A stretch of 64,000 nt of DNA from Chamaea fasciata (Eukaryota; Chordata; Aves; Passeriformes; Sylviidae). A program made the position numbers and the translations under genes. A model generated the notes under the pieces. That model saw only the letters and a list, made by a program, of their open reading frames with translations, was not told where the DNA came from and ran no database searches. The DNA is taken from NCBI GenBank assembly GCA_029207755.1, contig JARCOQ010000014.1:20308410-20372409 (forward strand). The letters run 5' to 3'. Below are positions 37,201-49,037 of the stretch, in pieces. How positions within the stretch are numbered: the first letter of the stretch is position 1; every line of letters starts with the position of its first letter.

Positions 37201-38581
37201 CAGGCTGTAGGAGACATTTGGCACTCCAAGGCCAGTAAGGGTTCCAGCTTCTGGATGCTTGGATCTGGCAGAAGTCCTGTGCTGAACTTATTTTTATCAG
37301 TTAGCAGCGCACTCCGTGGCTGAGAGTTCTGTGCAGGAACGGTGGGTCTTTTCTGTGGAAAGCTAAACTCACCCCTCCAAGTTCCTGATGTCAGTTTGCA
37401 GGGGGTGTTTGGCAGTCTAAGGGTAGCTAGGGTTTCAGCTTCATGGCAGCTTGGTTGTGGGAGTGAGTACACTGTTCAGAATTCTAAGTGGCAGAAGCCC
37501 ACTCCGGGACACAGAGCTCTGTGCAGGAATAGTGGCTCTCTTCTATGGGAAGCTATACTCACCGACTAAGTTCCTAATGTCAGGTTGTAGGAGACATTGG
37601 GCACTCGCAGGACAGTTAGGGTTCGAGCTTTTGGATGCTTGGATCTGGCAGAAGTCCTGTGCAGAACTTATTTTTTTCAGTTCGCAGCCCACTCCGTGGC
37701 CGAGAGTTCTGTGCAGGAACGGTGGGTCTTTTCTGTGGAAAGCTAAACTCACCCCTCCAAGTTCCTGATGTCAGTTTGCAGAAGGTGTTTGGCAGTCTAA
37801 GGGCAGCTAGGGTTTCAGCTTCATGGCAGCTTGGTTGTGGGAGTAAGTACACTGTTCAGAATTCTAAGTGGCAGAAGCCCACTTTCGGGCACAGAACTCT
37901 GTGCAGGAACAGTGGCTCTCTTCTGTGGGAAGCTATACTCACCGACTAAGTTCCTAATGTCAGGTTGTAGGAGACATTGGGCACTCGCAGGACAGTTAGG
38001 GTTCGAGCTTTTGGATGCTTGGATTTGGCAGAAGTCCTGTGCTGAACTTATTTTTATCAGTTAGCAGCCCACTCCGTGGCCGAGAGTTCTGTGCAGGAAC
38101 GGTGGGTCTTTTCTGTGGGAAGCTATACTTACCGACTAAGTTCCTAATGTCAGGTTGTAGGAGACATTGGGCACTCCAAGGACAGTTAGGGTTCCAGCTT
38201 CTGACAGCTTGCTTCTGGGAGTAATGTGCACTGTTCAGAATTCTAAGTGGCAGAAGCCCACTCCGGGACACAGAGCTCTGTGCAGGAACTGTGGGTCTTT
38301 TCTGTGGGAAACTAAACTCACCCCAGCAGGTTCCTGATGTCAGGTTGTAGGAGACATTTGGCACTCCAAGGCCAGTAAGGGTTCCAGCTTTTGGATGCTT
38401 GGATCTGGCAGAAGTCCTGTGCTGAACTTATTTTTATCAGTTAGCAGCCCACTCCGTGGCCGAGAGTTCTGTGCAGGAATGGTGGGTCTTTTCTGTGGAA
38501 AGCTAAACTCACCCCTCCAAGTTCCTGATCTCAGTTGGCAGGGGGTGTTTGGCAGTCTAAGGGCAGCTAGGGTTTCAGCTT

Positions 38582-39530
38582 CATGGCAGCTTGGTTGTGG
38601 GAGTAAGTACACTGTTCAGAATTCTAAGTGGCAGAAGCCCACTCCCGGGCACAGAGCTCTGTGCAGGAACGGTGGATCTCTTCTGTGGGAAGTTAAAGTC
38701 ACTCCTCCAAGTTCCTGATGTCGGTTTGCAGGAGGTGTTTGGCAGTCTAAGGGCAGCTAGAGTTTCAGCTTCATGGCAGCTTGGTTGTGGCAGTAAGTAC
38801 ACTGTTCGGAATTCTAAGTGGCAGAAGCCCAGTCCCGGGCACAGAGCTCTGTGCAGGAACAGTGGCTCTCTTCTGTGGGAGGCTATACTCACCGACTAAG
38901 TTCCTAATGTCAGGTTGTAGGAGACATTGGGCACTCCAAGGACAGTTAGGGTTTCAGCTTCTGACAGCTTGGTTCTGGGAGTAATGTGCACTGTTCAGAA
39001 TTCTAAGTGGCAGAAGCCCACTCTAGGGCACAGAGCTCTGTGCAGGAACTGTGGGTCTCTTCTGTGGGAAACTAAACTCCCCCCAGCAGGTTCCTGATGT
39101 CAGGCTGTAGGAGACATTTGGCGCTCCAAGGCCAGTTAGGGTTCCAGCTTCTGGATGCTTGGATCTGGCAGAAGTCCTGTGCTGAACTTATTTTTATCAG
39201 TTAGCAGCCCACTCCGTGGCCGAGAGTTCTGTGCAGGAACGGTGGGTCTTTTATGTGGGAAGCTATACTCACCGACTAAGTTCCTAATGTCAGGTTGTAG
39301 GAGACATTGGGCACTCCAAGGACAGTTAGGGTTCCAGCTTCTGACAGCTTGGTTGTGGGAGTAATGTGCACTGTTCAGAATTCTAAGTGGCAGAAGCCCA
39401 CTCCCGGGCACAGAGCTCTGTGCAGGAACTGTGGGTCTTTTCTGTGGGAAACTAAACTCACCCCAGCAGGTTCCTGATGTCAGGCTGTAGGAGACATTTG
39501 GCGCTCCAAGGCCAGTTAGGGTTCCAGCTT
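38582..39530 (+). repeat. Junction between left and right array domains
   Basis: Copy 2 of the large duplication ends at 38,581. The next monomers are B (38,582), B (38,772), D (38,961), A (39,151) and D (39,341). Two B monomers in a row break the usual alternation. The first has GTTAAAGTCACTCCTCC with GATGTCGGTTTGCAGGAGG, a variant seen only in the right domain (again near 39,833, 51,239 and 53,903). The junction keeps the monomer register. Confidence 0.78.
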
Positions 39531-42362
39531 CTGGATGCTTGGATCTGGCAGAAGTCCTGTGGTGAACTTATTTTTATCAGTTAGCAGCCCACTCCGTGGC
39601 CGAGAGTTCTGTGCAGGAACATTGGCTCTCTTCTGTGGGAAGCTAAACTCACCCCTCCAAGTTCCTGATGTCAGTTTGCAGGGGGTGTTTGGCAGTCTAA
39701 GGGCAGCTAGGGTTTCAGCTTCATGGCAGCTTGGTTGTGGGAGTGAGTACACTGTTCAGAATTCTAAGTGGCAGAAGCCCACTCCGGGGCACAGAGCTCT
39801 GTGCAGGAACGGTGGATCTCTTCTGTGGGAAGTTAAAGTCACTCCTCCAAGTTCCTGTTGTCGGTTTGCAGGAGGTGTTTGGCAGTCTAAGGGCAGCTAG
39901 GGTTTCAGCTTCATGGCAGCTTGGTTGTGGCAGTAAGTACACTGTTCAGAATTCTAAGTGGCAGAAGCCCAGTCCCGGGCACAGAGCTCTGTGCAGGAAC
40001 AGTGGCTCTCTTCTGTGGGAAGCTATACTCACCGACTAAGTTCCTAATGTCAGGCTGTAGGAGACATTGGGCACTCCAAGGCCAGTAAGGGTTCCAGCTT
40101 CTGGATGCTTGGATCTGGCAGAAGTCCTGTGCTGAACTTATTTTTATCAGTTAGCAGCCCACTCCGTGGCCGAGAGTTCTGTGCAGGAACGGTGGGTCTT
40201 TTCTGTGGGAAGCAAAACTCACCCCTCCAAGTTCCTGATGTCAGTTTGCAGGGGGTGTTTGGCAGTCTAAGGGCAGCTAGGGTTTCAGCTTCATGGCAGC
40301 TTGGTTGTGGGAGTAAGTACACTGTTCAGAATTCTAAGTGGCAGAAGCCCAGTCCCGGGCACAGAGCTCTGTGCAGGAACAGTGGCTCTCTTCTGTGGGA
40401 AGCTATACTCACCGACTAAGTTCGTGATGTCAGGCTGTAGGAGACATTTGGCGCTCCAAGGCCAGTTAGGGTTCCAGCTTCTGGATGCTTGGATCTGGCA
40501 GAAGTCCTGTGCTGAACTTATTTTTATCAGTTAGCAGCGCACTCCGTGGCCGAGAGTTCTGTGCAGGAACGGTGGGTCTTTTCTGTGGAAAGCTAAACTC
40601 ACCCCTCCAAGTTCCTGATGTCAGTTTGCAGGGGGTGTTTGGCAGTCTAAGGGCAGCTAGGGTTTCAGCTTCCTGGCAGCTTGGTTGTGGGAGTGAGTAC
40701 ACTGTTCAGAATTCTAAGTGGCAGAAGCCCACTCCCGGGTACAGAGCTCTGTGCAGGAACAGTGGCTCTCTTCTGTGGGAAGCTATACTCACCGACTAAG
40801 TTCGTGATGTCAGGCTGTAGGAGACATTTGGCGCTCCAAGGCCAGTTAGGGTTCCAGCTTCTGGATGCTTGGATCTGGCAGAAGTCCTGTGCTGAACTTA
40901 TTTTTATCAGTTAGCAGCGCACTCCGTGGCCGAGAGTTCTGTGCAGGAACGGTGGGTCTTTTCTGTGGAAAGCTAAACTCACCCCTCCAAGTTCCTGATG
41001 TCAGTTTGCAGGGGGTGTTTGGCAGTCTAAGGGCAGCTAGGGTTTCAGCTTCCTGGCAGCTTGGTTGTGGGAGTGAGTACACTGTTCAGAATTCTAAGTG
41101 GCAGAAGCCCACTCCCGGGTACAGAGCTCTGTGCAGGAACAGTGGCTCTCTTCTGTGGGAAGCTATACTCACCGACTAAGTTCCTAATGTCAGGTTGTAG
41201 GAGACATTGGGCACTCGCAGGACAGTTAGGGTTCGAGCTTTTGGATGCTTGGATCTGGCAGAAGTCCTGTGCAGAACTTATTTTTTTCAGTTCCCAGCCC
41301 ACTCCGTGGCCGAGAGTTCTGTGCAGGAACGGTGGGTCTTTTCTGTGGAAAGCTAAACTCACCCCTCCAAGTTCATGATGTCAGTTTGCAGGGGGTGTTT
41401 GGCAGTCTAAGGGCAGCTAGGGTTTCAGCTTCATGGCAGCTTGGTTGTGGGAGTAAGTACACTGTTCAGAATTCTAAGTGGCAGAAGCCCACTCCGGGAC
41501 ACAGAGCTCTGTGCAGGAGCTGTGGGTCTCTTCTGTGGGAAGCTAAACTCACCCCCTGAAGTTCCTAATGTCAGGTTGTAGGAGACATTGGGCACTCGCA
41601 GGACAGTTAGGGTTCCAGCTTCTGGGAGCTTGGCTATGGGAGAAGTGCAGCAGTGTTCAGAATTCTAAGTGGCAGAAGCCCACTTCCGGGCACAGACCTC
41701 TGTGCAGGAACAGTGGCTCTCTTCTGTGGGAAGCTATACTCACCCCCTAAGTTCCTAATGGCAGGTTTTAGGAGACATTGGGCACTCCAAGGACAGTTAG
41801 CGTTCCAACTTCTTACAGCTTGGTTCTGGGAGTAATGTGCACTGTTCAGAATTCTAAGTGGCAGAAGCCCACTCCCGGGCACAGAGCTCTGTGCAGGAAC
41901 TGTGGGTCTTTTCTGTGGGAAACAAAACTCCCCCCAGCAGGTTCCTGATGTCAGGCTGTAGGAGACATTTGGCGCTCCAAGGCCAGTAAGTGTTCCAGCT
42001 TCTGGATGCTTGGATCTGGCAGAAGTCCTGTGCTGAACTTATTTTTATCAGTTAGCAGCGCACTCCGTGGCCGAGAGTTCTGTGCAGGAACGGTGGGTCT
42101 TTTCTGTGGAAAGCTAAACTCACCCCTCCAAGTTCCTGATGTCAGTTTGCAGGGGGTGTTTGGCAGTCTAAGGGCAGCTAGGGTTTCAGCTTCATGGCAG
42201 CTTGGTTGTGGGAGTAAGTACACTGTTCAGAATTCTAAGTGGCAGAAGCCCACTCCTGGACACAGAGCTCTGTGCAGGAACGGTGGGTCTTTTCTGTGGG
42301 AAGCTATACTCACCGACTAAGCTCCTAATGTCAGGTTGTAGGAGACATTGGGCACTCCAAGG
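39531..42362 (+). repeat. 2.8-kb duplication, copy 1
   Basis: This 2,832-bp block matches 53,601-56,432 at a constant shift of 14,070 bp. Shared rare variants include CCTGTTGTCGG near 39,855 and CACAGACCTCTG near 41,693. It ends inside a monomer at CACTCCAAGG, after which copy 1 reads ACACTTAGCG and copy 2 CCAGTTAGGG. Differences noticed include 39,561 (GTGGTGAAC) and 42,322 (GCTCC for GTTCC). Confidence 0.85.
40481..41240 (+). repeat. Tandem pair of A-B dimers with private CCTGG start
   Basis: Two 380-bp dimers (40,481-40,860 and 40,861-41,240) are alike for about 320 bp. Both carry TTCCTGGCAGC where other B monomers read TTCATGGCAGC. The dimers diverge near 41,183, where the second changes from GTTCGTGATG to GTTCCTAATG. 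The pair recurs at 54,551-55,310 and nowhere else, showing single-dimer duplication before the 2.8-kb block was copied. Confidence 0.82.
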
Positions 42363-43333
42363 ACACTTAGCGTTCCAGCTTCTGGGAGCTTGGATATGGG
42401 AGAAGTGCAGCAGTGTTCAGAATTGTAAGTGGCAGAAGCCCACTCCCGGGCACAGAGCTCTGTGCAGGAACTGTGGGTCTCTTCTGTGGGAAACTAAACT
42501 CCCCCCAGCAGGTTCCTGATGTCAGGCTGTAGGAGACATTTGGCACTCCAAGGCCAGTAAGGGTTCCAGCTTCTGGATGCTTGGATCTGGCAGAAGTCCT
42601 GTGCTGAACTTATTTTTATCAGTTAGCAGCCCACTCCGTGGCCGAGAGTTCTGTGCAGGAACTGTGGGTCTTTTCTGTGGGAAGCAAAACTCACCCCTCT
42701 AAGTTCATGATTTCAGTTTGCAGGGGGTGTTTGGCAGTCTAAGGGCAGCTAGGGTTTCAGCTTCATGGCAGCTTGGTTGTGGGAGTAAGTACACTGTTCA
42801 GAATTCTAAGTGGCAGAAGCCCACTCCCGGGCACAGAGCTCTGTGCAGGAGCTGTGGGTCTCTTCTGTGGGAAGCTAAACTCACCCCCGGAAGTTCCTAA
42901 TGTCAGGCTGTAGGAGACATTTGGCGCTCCAAGGCCAGTTAGGGTTCCAGCTTCTGGATGCTTGGGTCTGGCAGAAGTCCTGTGCTGAACTTATTTTTAT
43001 CATGTAGCAGCCCACTCCGTGGCCGAGAGTTCTGTGAAGGAACAGTGGGTCTTTTCTGTGGGAAGCTATACTCACCGACTAAGTTCCTAATGTCAGGTTG
43101 TAGGAGACATTGGGCACTCCAAGGACAGTTAGGGTTCCAGCTTCTGACAGCTTCGTTGTGGGAGTAATGTGCACTGTTCAGAATTCTAAGTGGCAGAAGC
43201 CCACTCCGGGACACCGAGCTCTGTGCAGGAACTGTGGGTCTTTTCTGTGGGAAACTAAACTCACCCCAGCAGGTTCCTGATGTCAGGCTGTAGGAGCCAT
43301 TTGGCACTCCAAGGCCAGTAAGGGTTCCAGCTT
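40861..43333 (+). repeat. 13-monomer higher-order unit
   Basis: This 2,473-bp unit has the order A-B-A-B-C-D-A-B-C-A-B-A-D. It aligns with the following 15-monomer unit if one A-D dimer is missing after the first D. It carries the right-domain markers TTCATGATGTC, TTCATGATTTC and AATGGCAGGTTTTAGG. Confidence 0.8.
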
Positions 43334-46185
43334 CTGGATGCTTGGATCTGGCAGAAGTCCTGTGCTGAACTTATTTTTATCAGTTAGCAGCGCACTCCGT
43401 GGCCGAGAGTTCTGTGCAGGAACGGTGGGTCTTTTCTGTGGAAAGCTAAACTCACCCCTCCAAGTTCCTGATGTCAGTTTGCAGGGGGTGTTTGGCAGTC
43501 TAAGGGCAGCTAGGGTTTCAGCTTCATGGCAGCTTGGTTGTGGGAGTGAGTACACTGTTCAGAATTCTAAGTGGCAGAAGCCCACTCCCGGGTACAGAGC
43601 TCTGTGCAGGAACAGTGGCTCTCTTCTGTGGGAAGCTATACTCACCGACTAAGTTCCTAATGTCAGGTTGTAGGAGACATTGGGCACTCGCAGGACAGTT
43701 AGGGTTCGAGCTTTTGGATGCTTGGATCTGGCAGAAGTCCTGTGCAGAACTTATTTTTTTCAGTTCGCAGCCCACTCCGTGGCCGAGAGTTCTGTGCAGG
43801 AACGGTGGGTCTTTTCTGTGGAAAGCTAAACTCACCCCTCCAAGTTCATGATGTCAGTTTGCAGGGGGTGTTTGGCAGTCTAAGGGCAGCTAGGGTTTCA
43901 GCTTCATGGCAGCTTGGTTGTGGGAGTAAGTACACTGTTCAGAATTCTAAGTGGCAGAAGCCCACTCCGGGACACAGAGCTCTGTGCAGGAGCTGTGGGT
44001 CTCTTCTGTGGGAAGCTAAACTCACCCCCTGAAGTTCCTAATGTCAGGTTGTAGGAGACATTGGGCACTCGCAGGACAGTTAGGGTTCCAGCTTCTGGGA
44101 GCTTGGCTATGGGAGAAGTGCAGCAGTGTTCAGAATTCTAAGTGGCAGAAGCCCACTTCCGGGCACAGAACTCTGTGCAGGAACAGTGGCTCTCTTCTGT
44201 GGGAAGCTATACTCACCCCCTAAGTTCCTAATGGCAGGTTTTAGGAGACATTGGGCACTCCAAGGACAGTTAGCGTTCCAACTTCTTACAGCTTGGTTCT
44301 GGGAGTAATGTGCACTGTTCAGAATTCTAAGTGGCAGAAGCCCACTCCCGGGCACAGAGCTCTGTGCAGGAACTGTGGGTCTTTTCTGTGGGAAACAAAA
44401 CTCACCCCAGCAGGTTCCTGATGTCAGGCTGTAGGAGACATTTGGCGCTCCAAGGCCAGTTAGGGTTCCAGCTTCTGGATGCTTGGATCTGGCAGAAGTC
44501 CTGTGCTGAACTTATTTTTATCAGTTAGCAGCGCACTCCGTGGCCGAGAGTTCTGTGCAGGAACGGTGGGTTTTTTCTGTGGAAAGCTATACTCACCGAC
44601 TAAGTTCCTAATGTCAGGTTGTAGGAGACATTGGGCACTCCAAGGACAGTTAGGGTTCCAGCTTCTGACAGCTTGGTTGTGGGAGTAATGTGCACTGTTC
44701 AGAATTCTAAGTGGCAGAAGCCCACTCCGGGGCACAGAGCTCTGTGTAGGAATGGTGGGTCTTTTCTGTGGGAAACTAAACTCACCCCAGCAGGTTCCTG
44801 ATGTCAGGCTGTAGGAGACATTTGGCACTCCAAGGCCAGTAAGGGTTCCAGCTTCTGGATGCTTGGATCTGGCAGAAGTCCTGTGCTGAACTTATTTTTA
44901 TCAGTTAGCAGCGCACTCCGTGGCCGAGAGTTCTGTGCAGGAACGGTGGGTCTTTTCTGTGGAAAGCTAAACTCACCCCTCCAAGTTCCTGATGTCAGTT
45001 TGCAGGGGGTGTTTGGCAGTCTAAGGGCAGCTAGGGTTTCAGCTTCATGGCAGCTTGGTTGTGGGAGTAAGTACACTGTTCAGAATTCTAAGTGGCAGAA
45101 GCCCACTCCTGGACACAGAGCTCTGTGCAGGAACGGTGGGTCTTTTCTGTGGGAAGCTATACTCACCGACTAAGTTCCTAATGTCAGGTTGTAGGAGACA
45201 TTGGGCACTCGCAGGACACTTAGCGTTCCAGCTTCTGGGAGCTTGGATATGGGAGAAGTGCAGCAGTGTTCAGAATTGTAAGTGGCAGAAGCCCACTCCC
45301 GGGCACAGAGCTCTGTGCAGGAACTGTGGGTCTCTTCTGTGGGAAACTAAACTCCCCCCAGCAGGTTCCTGATGTCAGGCTGTAGGAGACATTTGGCACT
45401 CCAAGGCCAGTAAGGGTTCCAGCTTCTGGATGCTTGGATCTGGCAGAAGTCCTGTGCTGAACTTATTTTTATCAGTTAGCAGCGCACTCCGTGGCCGAGA
45501 GTTCTGTGCAGGAACGGTGGGTCTTTTCTGTGGAAAGCTAAACTCACCCCTCCAAGTTCATGATTTCAGTTTGCAGGGGGTGTTTGGCAGTCTAAGGGCA
45601 GCTAGGGTTTCAGCTTCATGGCAGCTTGGTTGTGGGAGTAAGTACACTGTTCAGAATTCTAAGTGGCAGAAGCCCACTCCCGGGTCCAGAGCTCTGTGCA
45701 GGAACAGTGGCTCTCTTCTGTGGGAAGCTATACTCACCGACTAAGTTCCTAATGTCAGGTTGTAGGAGACATTGGGCACTCCAAGGCCAGTTAGGGTTCC
45801 AGCTTCTGGATGCTTGGATTTGGCAGAAGTCCTGTGCTCAACTTATTTTTATCAGTTAGCAGCCCACTCCATGGCCGAGAGTTCTGTGCAGGAACGGTGG
45901 GTCTTTTCTGTGGGAAGCTATACTTACCGACTAAGTTCCTAATGTCAGGTTGTAGGAGACATTGGGCACTCCAAGGACAGTTAGGGTTCCAGCTTCTGAC
46001 AGCTTCGTTGTCGGAGTAATGTGCACTGTTCAGAATTCTAAGTCGCAGAAGCCCACTCCGGGACACCGAGCTCTGTGCAGGAACTGTGGGTCTTTTCTGT
46101 GGGAAACTCAACTCACCCCAGCAGGTTCCTGATGTCAGGCTGTAGGAGACATTTGGCACTCCAAGGCCAGTAAGGGTTCCAGCTT
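43334..46185 (+). repeat. 15-monomer higher-order unit, copy 1
   Basis: This 2,852-bp unit has the order A-B-A-B-C-D-A-D-A-B-C-A-B-A-D and repeats directly. Differences noticed from the next copy include GGGTCCAG near 45,685 and TTGTCGGAG near 46,010. Confidence 0.88.
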
Positions 46186-49037
46186 CTGGATGCTTGGATC
46201 TGGCAGAAGTCCTGTGCTGAACTTATTTTTATCAGTTAGCAGCGCACTCCGTGGCCGAGAGTTCTGTGCAGGAACGGTGGGTCTTTTCTGTGGAAAGCTA
46301 AACTCACCCCTCCAAGTTCCTGATGTCAGTTTGCAGGGGGTGTTTGGCAGTCTAAGGGCAGCTAGGGTTTCAGCTTCATGGCAGCTTGGTTGTGGGAGTG
46401 AGTACACTGTTCAGAATTCTAAGTGGCAGAAGCCCACTCCCGGGTACAGAGCTCTGTGCAGGAACAGTGGCTCTCTTCTGTGGGAAGCTATACTCACCGA
46501 CTAAGTTCCTAATGTCAGGTTGTAGGAGACATTGGGCACTCGCAGGACAGTTAGGGTTCGAGCTTTTGGATGCTTGGATCTGGCAGAAGTCCTGTGCAGA
46601 ACTTATTTTTTTCAGTTCCCAGCCCACTCCGTGGCCGAGAGTTCTGTGCAGGAACGGTGGGTCTTTTCTGTGGAAAGCTAAACTCACCCCTCCAAGTTCA
46701 TGATGTCAGTTTGCAGGGGGTGTTTGGCAGTCTAAGGGCAGCTAGGGTTTCAGCTTCATGGCAGCTTGGTTGTGGGAGTAAGTACACTGTTCAGAATTCT
46801 AAGTGGCAGAAGCCCACTCCGGGACACAGAGCTCTGTGCAGGAGCTGTGGGTCTCTTCTGTGGGAAGCTAAACTCACCCCCTGAAGTTCCTAATGTCAGG
46901 TTGTAGGAGACATTGGGCACTCGCAGGACAGTTAGGGTTCCAGCTTCTGGGAGCTTGGCTATGGGAGAAGTGCAGCAGTGTTCAGAATTCTAAGTGGCAG
47001 AAGCCCACTTCCGGGCACAGAACTCTGTGCAGGAACAGTGGCTCTCTTCTGTGGGAAGCTATACTCACCCCCTAAGTTCCTAATGGCAGGTTTTAGGAGA
47101 CATTGGGCACTCCAAGGACAGTTAGCGTTCCAACTTCTTACAGCTTGGTTCTGGGAGTAATGTGCACTGTTCAGAATTCTAAGTGGCAGAAGCCCACTCC
47201 CGGGCACAGAGCTCTGTGCAGGAACTGTGGGTCTTTTCTGTGGGAAACAAAACTCACCCCAGCAGGTTCCTGATGTCAGGCTGTAGGAGACATTTGGCGC
47301 TCCAAGGCCAGTTAGGGTTCCAGCTTCTGGATGCTTGGATCTGGCAGAAGTCCTGTGCTGAACTTATTTTTATCAGTTAGCAGCGCACTCCGTGGCCGAG
47401 AGTTCTGTGCAGGAACGGTGGGTTTTTTCTGTGGAAAGCTATACTCACCGACTAAGTTCCTAATGTCAGGTTGTAGGAGACATTGGGCACTCCAAGGACA
47501 GTTAGGGTTCCAGCTTCTGACAGCTTGGTTGTGGGAGTAATGTGCACTGTTCAGAATTCTAAGTGGCAGAAGCCCACTCCGGGGCACAGAGCTCTGTGTA
47601 GGAATGGTGGGTCTTTTCTGTGGGAAACTAAACTCACCCCAGCAGGTTCCTGATGTCAGGCTGTAGGAGACATTTGGCACTCCAAGGCCAGTAAGGGTTC
47701 CAGCTTCTGGATGCTTGGATCTGGCAGAAGTCCTGTGCTGAACTTATTTTTATCAGTTAGCAGCGCACTCCGTGGCCGAGAGTTCTGTGCAGGAACGGTG
47801 GGTCTTTTCTGTGGAAAGCTAAACTCACCCCTCCAAGTTCCTGATGTCAGTTTGCAGGGGGTGTTTGGCAGTCTAAGGGCAGCTAGGGTTTCAGCTTCAT
47901 GGCAGCTTGGTTGTGGGAGTAAGTACACTGTTCAGAATTCTAAGTGGCAGAAGCCCACTCCTGGACACAGAGCTCTGTGCAGGAACGGTGGGTCTTTTCT
48001 GTGGGAAGCTATACTCACCGACTAAGTTCCTAATGTCAGGTTGTAGGAGACATTGGGCACTCGCAGGACACTTAGCGTTCCAGCTTCTGGGAGCTTGGAT
48101 ATGGGAGAAGTGCAGCAGTGTTCAGAATTGTAAGTGGCAGAAGCCCACTCCCGGGCACAGAGCTCTGTGCAGGAACTGTGGGTCTCTTCTGTGGGAAACT
48201 AAACTCCCCCCAGCAGGTTCCTGATGTCAGGCTGTAGGAGACATTTGGCACTCCAAGGCCAGTAAGGGTTCCAGCTTCTGGATGCTTGGATCTGGCAGAA
48301 GTCCTGTGCTGAACTTATTTTTATCAGTTAGCAGCGCACTCCGTGGCCGAGAGTTCTGTGCAGGAACGGTGGGTCTTTTCTGTGGAAAGCTAAACTCACC
48401 CCTCCAAGTTCATGATTTCAGTTTGCAGGGGGTGTTTGGCAGTCTAAGGGCAGCTAGGGTTTCAGCTTCATGGCAGCTTGGTTGTGGGAGTAAGTACACT
48501 GTTCAGAATTCTAAGTGGCAGAAGCCCACTCCCGGGCACAGAGCTCTGTGCAGGAACAGTGGCTCTCTTCTGTGGGAAGCTATACTCACCGACTAAGTTC
48601 CTAATGTCAGGTTGTAGGAGACATTGGGCACTCCAAGGCCAGTTAGGGTTCCAGCTTCTGGATGCTTGGATTTGGCAGAAGTCCTGTGCTCAACTTATTT
48701 TTATCAGTTAGCAGCCCACTCCATGGCCGAGAGTTCTGTGCAGGAACGGTGGGTCTTTTCTGTGGGAAGCTATACTTACCGACTAAGTTCCTAATGTCAG
48801 GTTGTAGGAGACATTGGGCACTCCAAGGACAGTTAGGGTTCCAGCTTCTGACAGCTTCGTTGTGGGAGTAATGTGCACTGTTCAGAATTCTAAGTCGCAG
48901 AAGCCCACTCCGGGACACCGAGCTCTGTGCAGGAACTGTGGGTCTTTTCTGTGGGAAACTCAACTCACCCCAGCAGGTTCCTGATGTCAGGCTGTAGGAG
49001 ACATTTGGCACTCCAAGGCCAGTAAGGGTTCCAGCTT
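46186..49037 (+). repeat. 15-monomer higher-order unit, copy 2
   Basis: This direct tandem copy of the preceding unit has the same monomer order and length. It keeps the GTCGCAGAAGCCC variant near 48,894 and the CATGATTTCAG variant near 48,412. Confidence 0.88.

Larger units (their letters stand above)
27748..38581 (+). repeat. Large segmental duplication, copy 2 (shorter)
   Basis: These 10,834 bp equal copy 1 minus 1,521 bp and 380 bp. The first switch lies in the shared tract 31,767-31,828, matching both 4,020-4,081 and 5,541-5,602. The second lies in 35,843-35,909, matching both 9,617-9,683 and 9,997-10,063. Both losses are whole numbers of monomers (8 and 2), so the reading register of the array is kept. 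This fits homologous exchange between out-of-phase monomers. The near identity implies a recent event, or an assembly effect that long reads should exclude. Confidence 0.9.
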
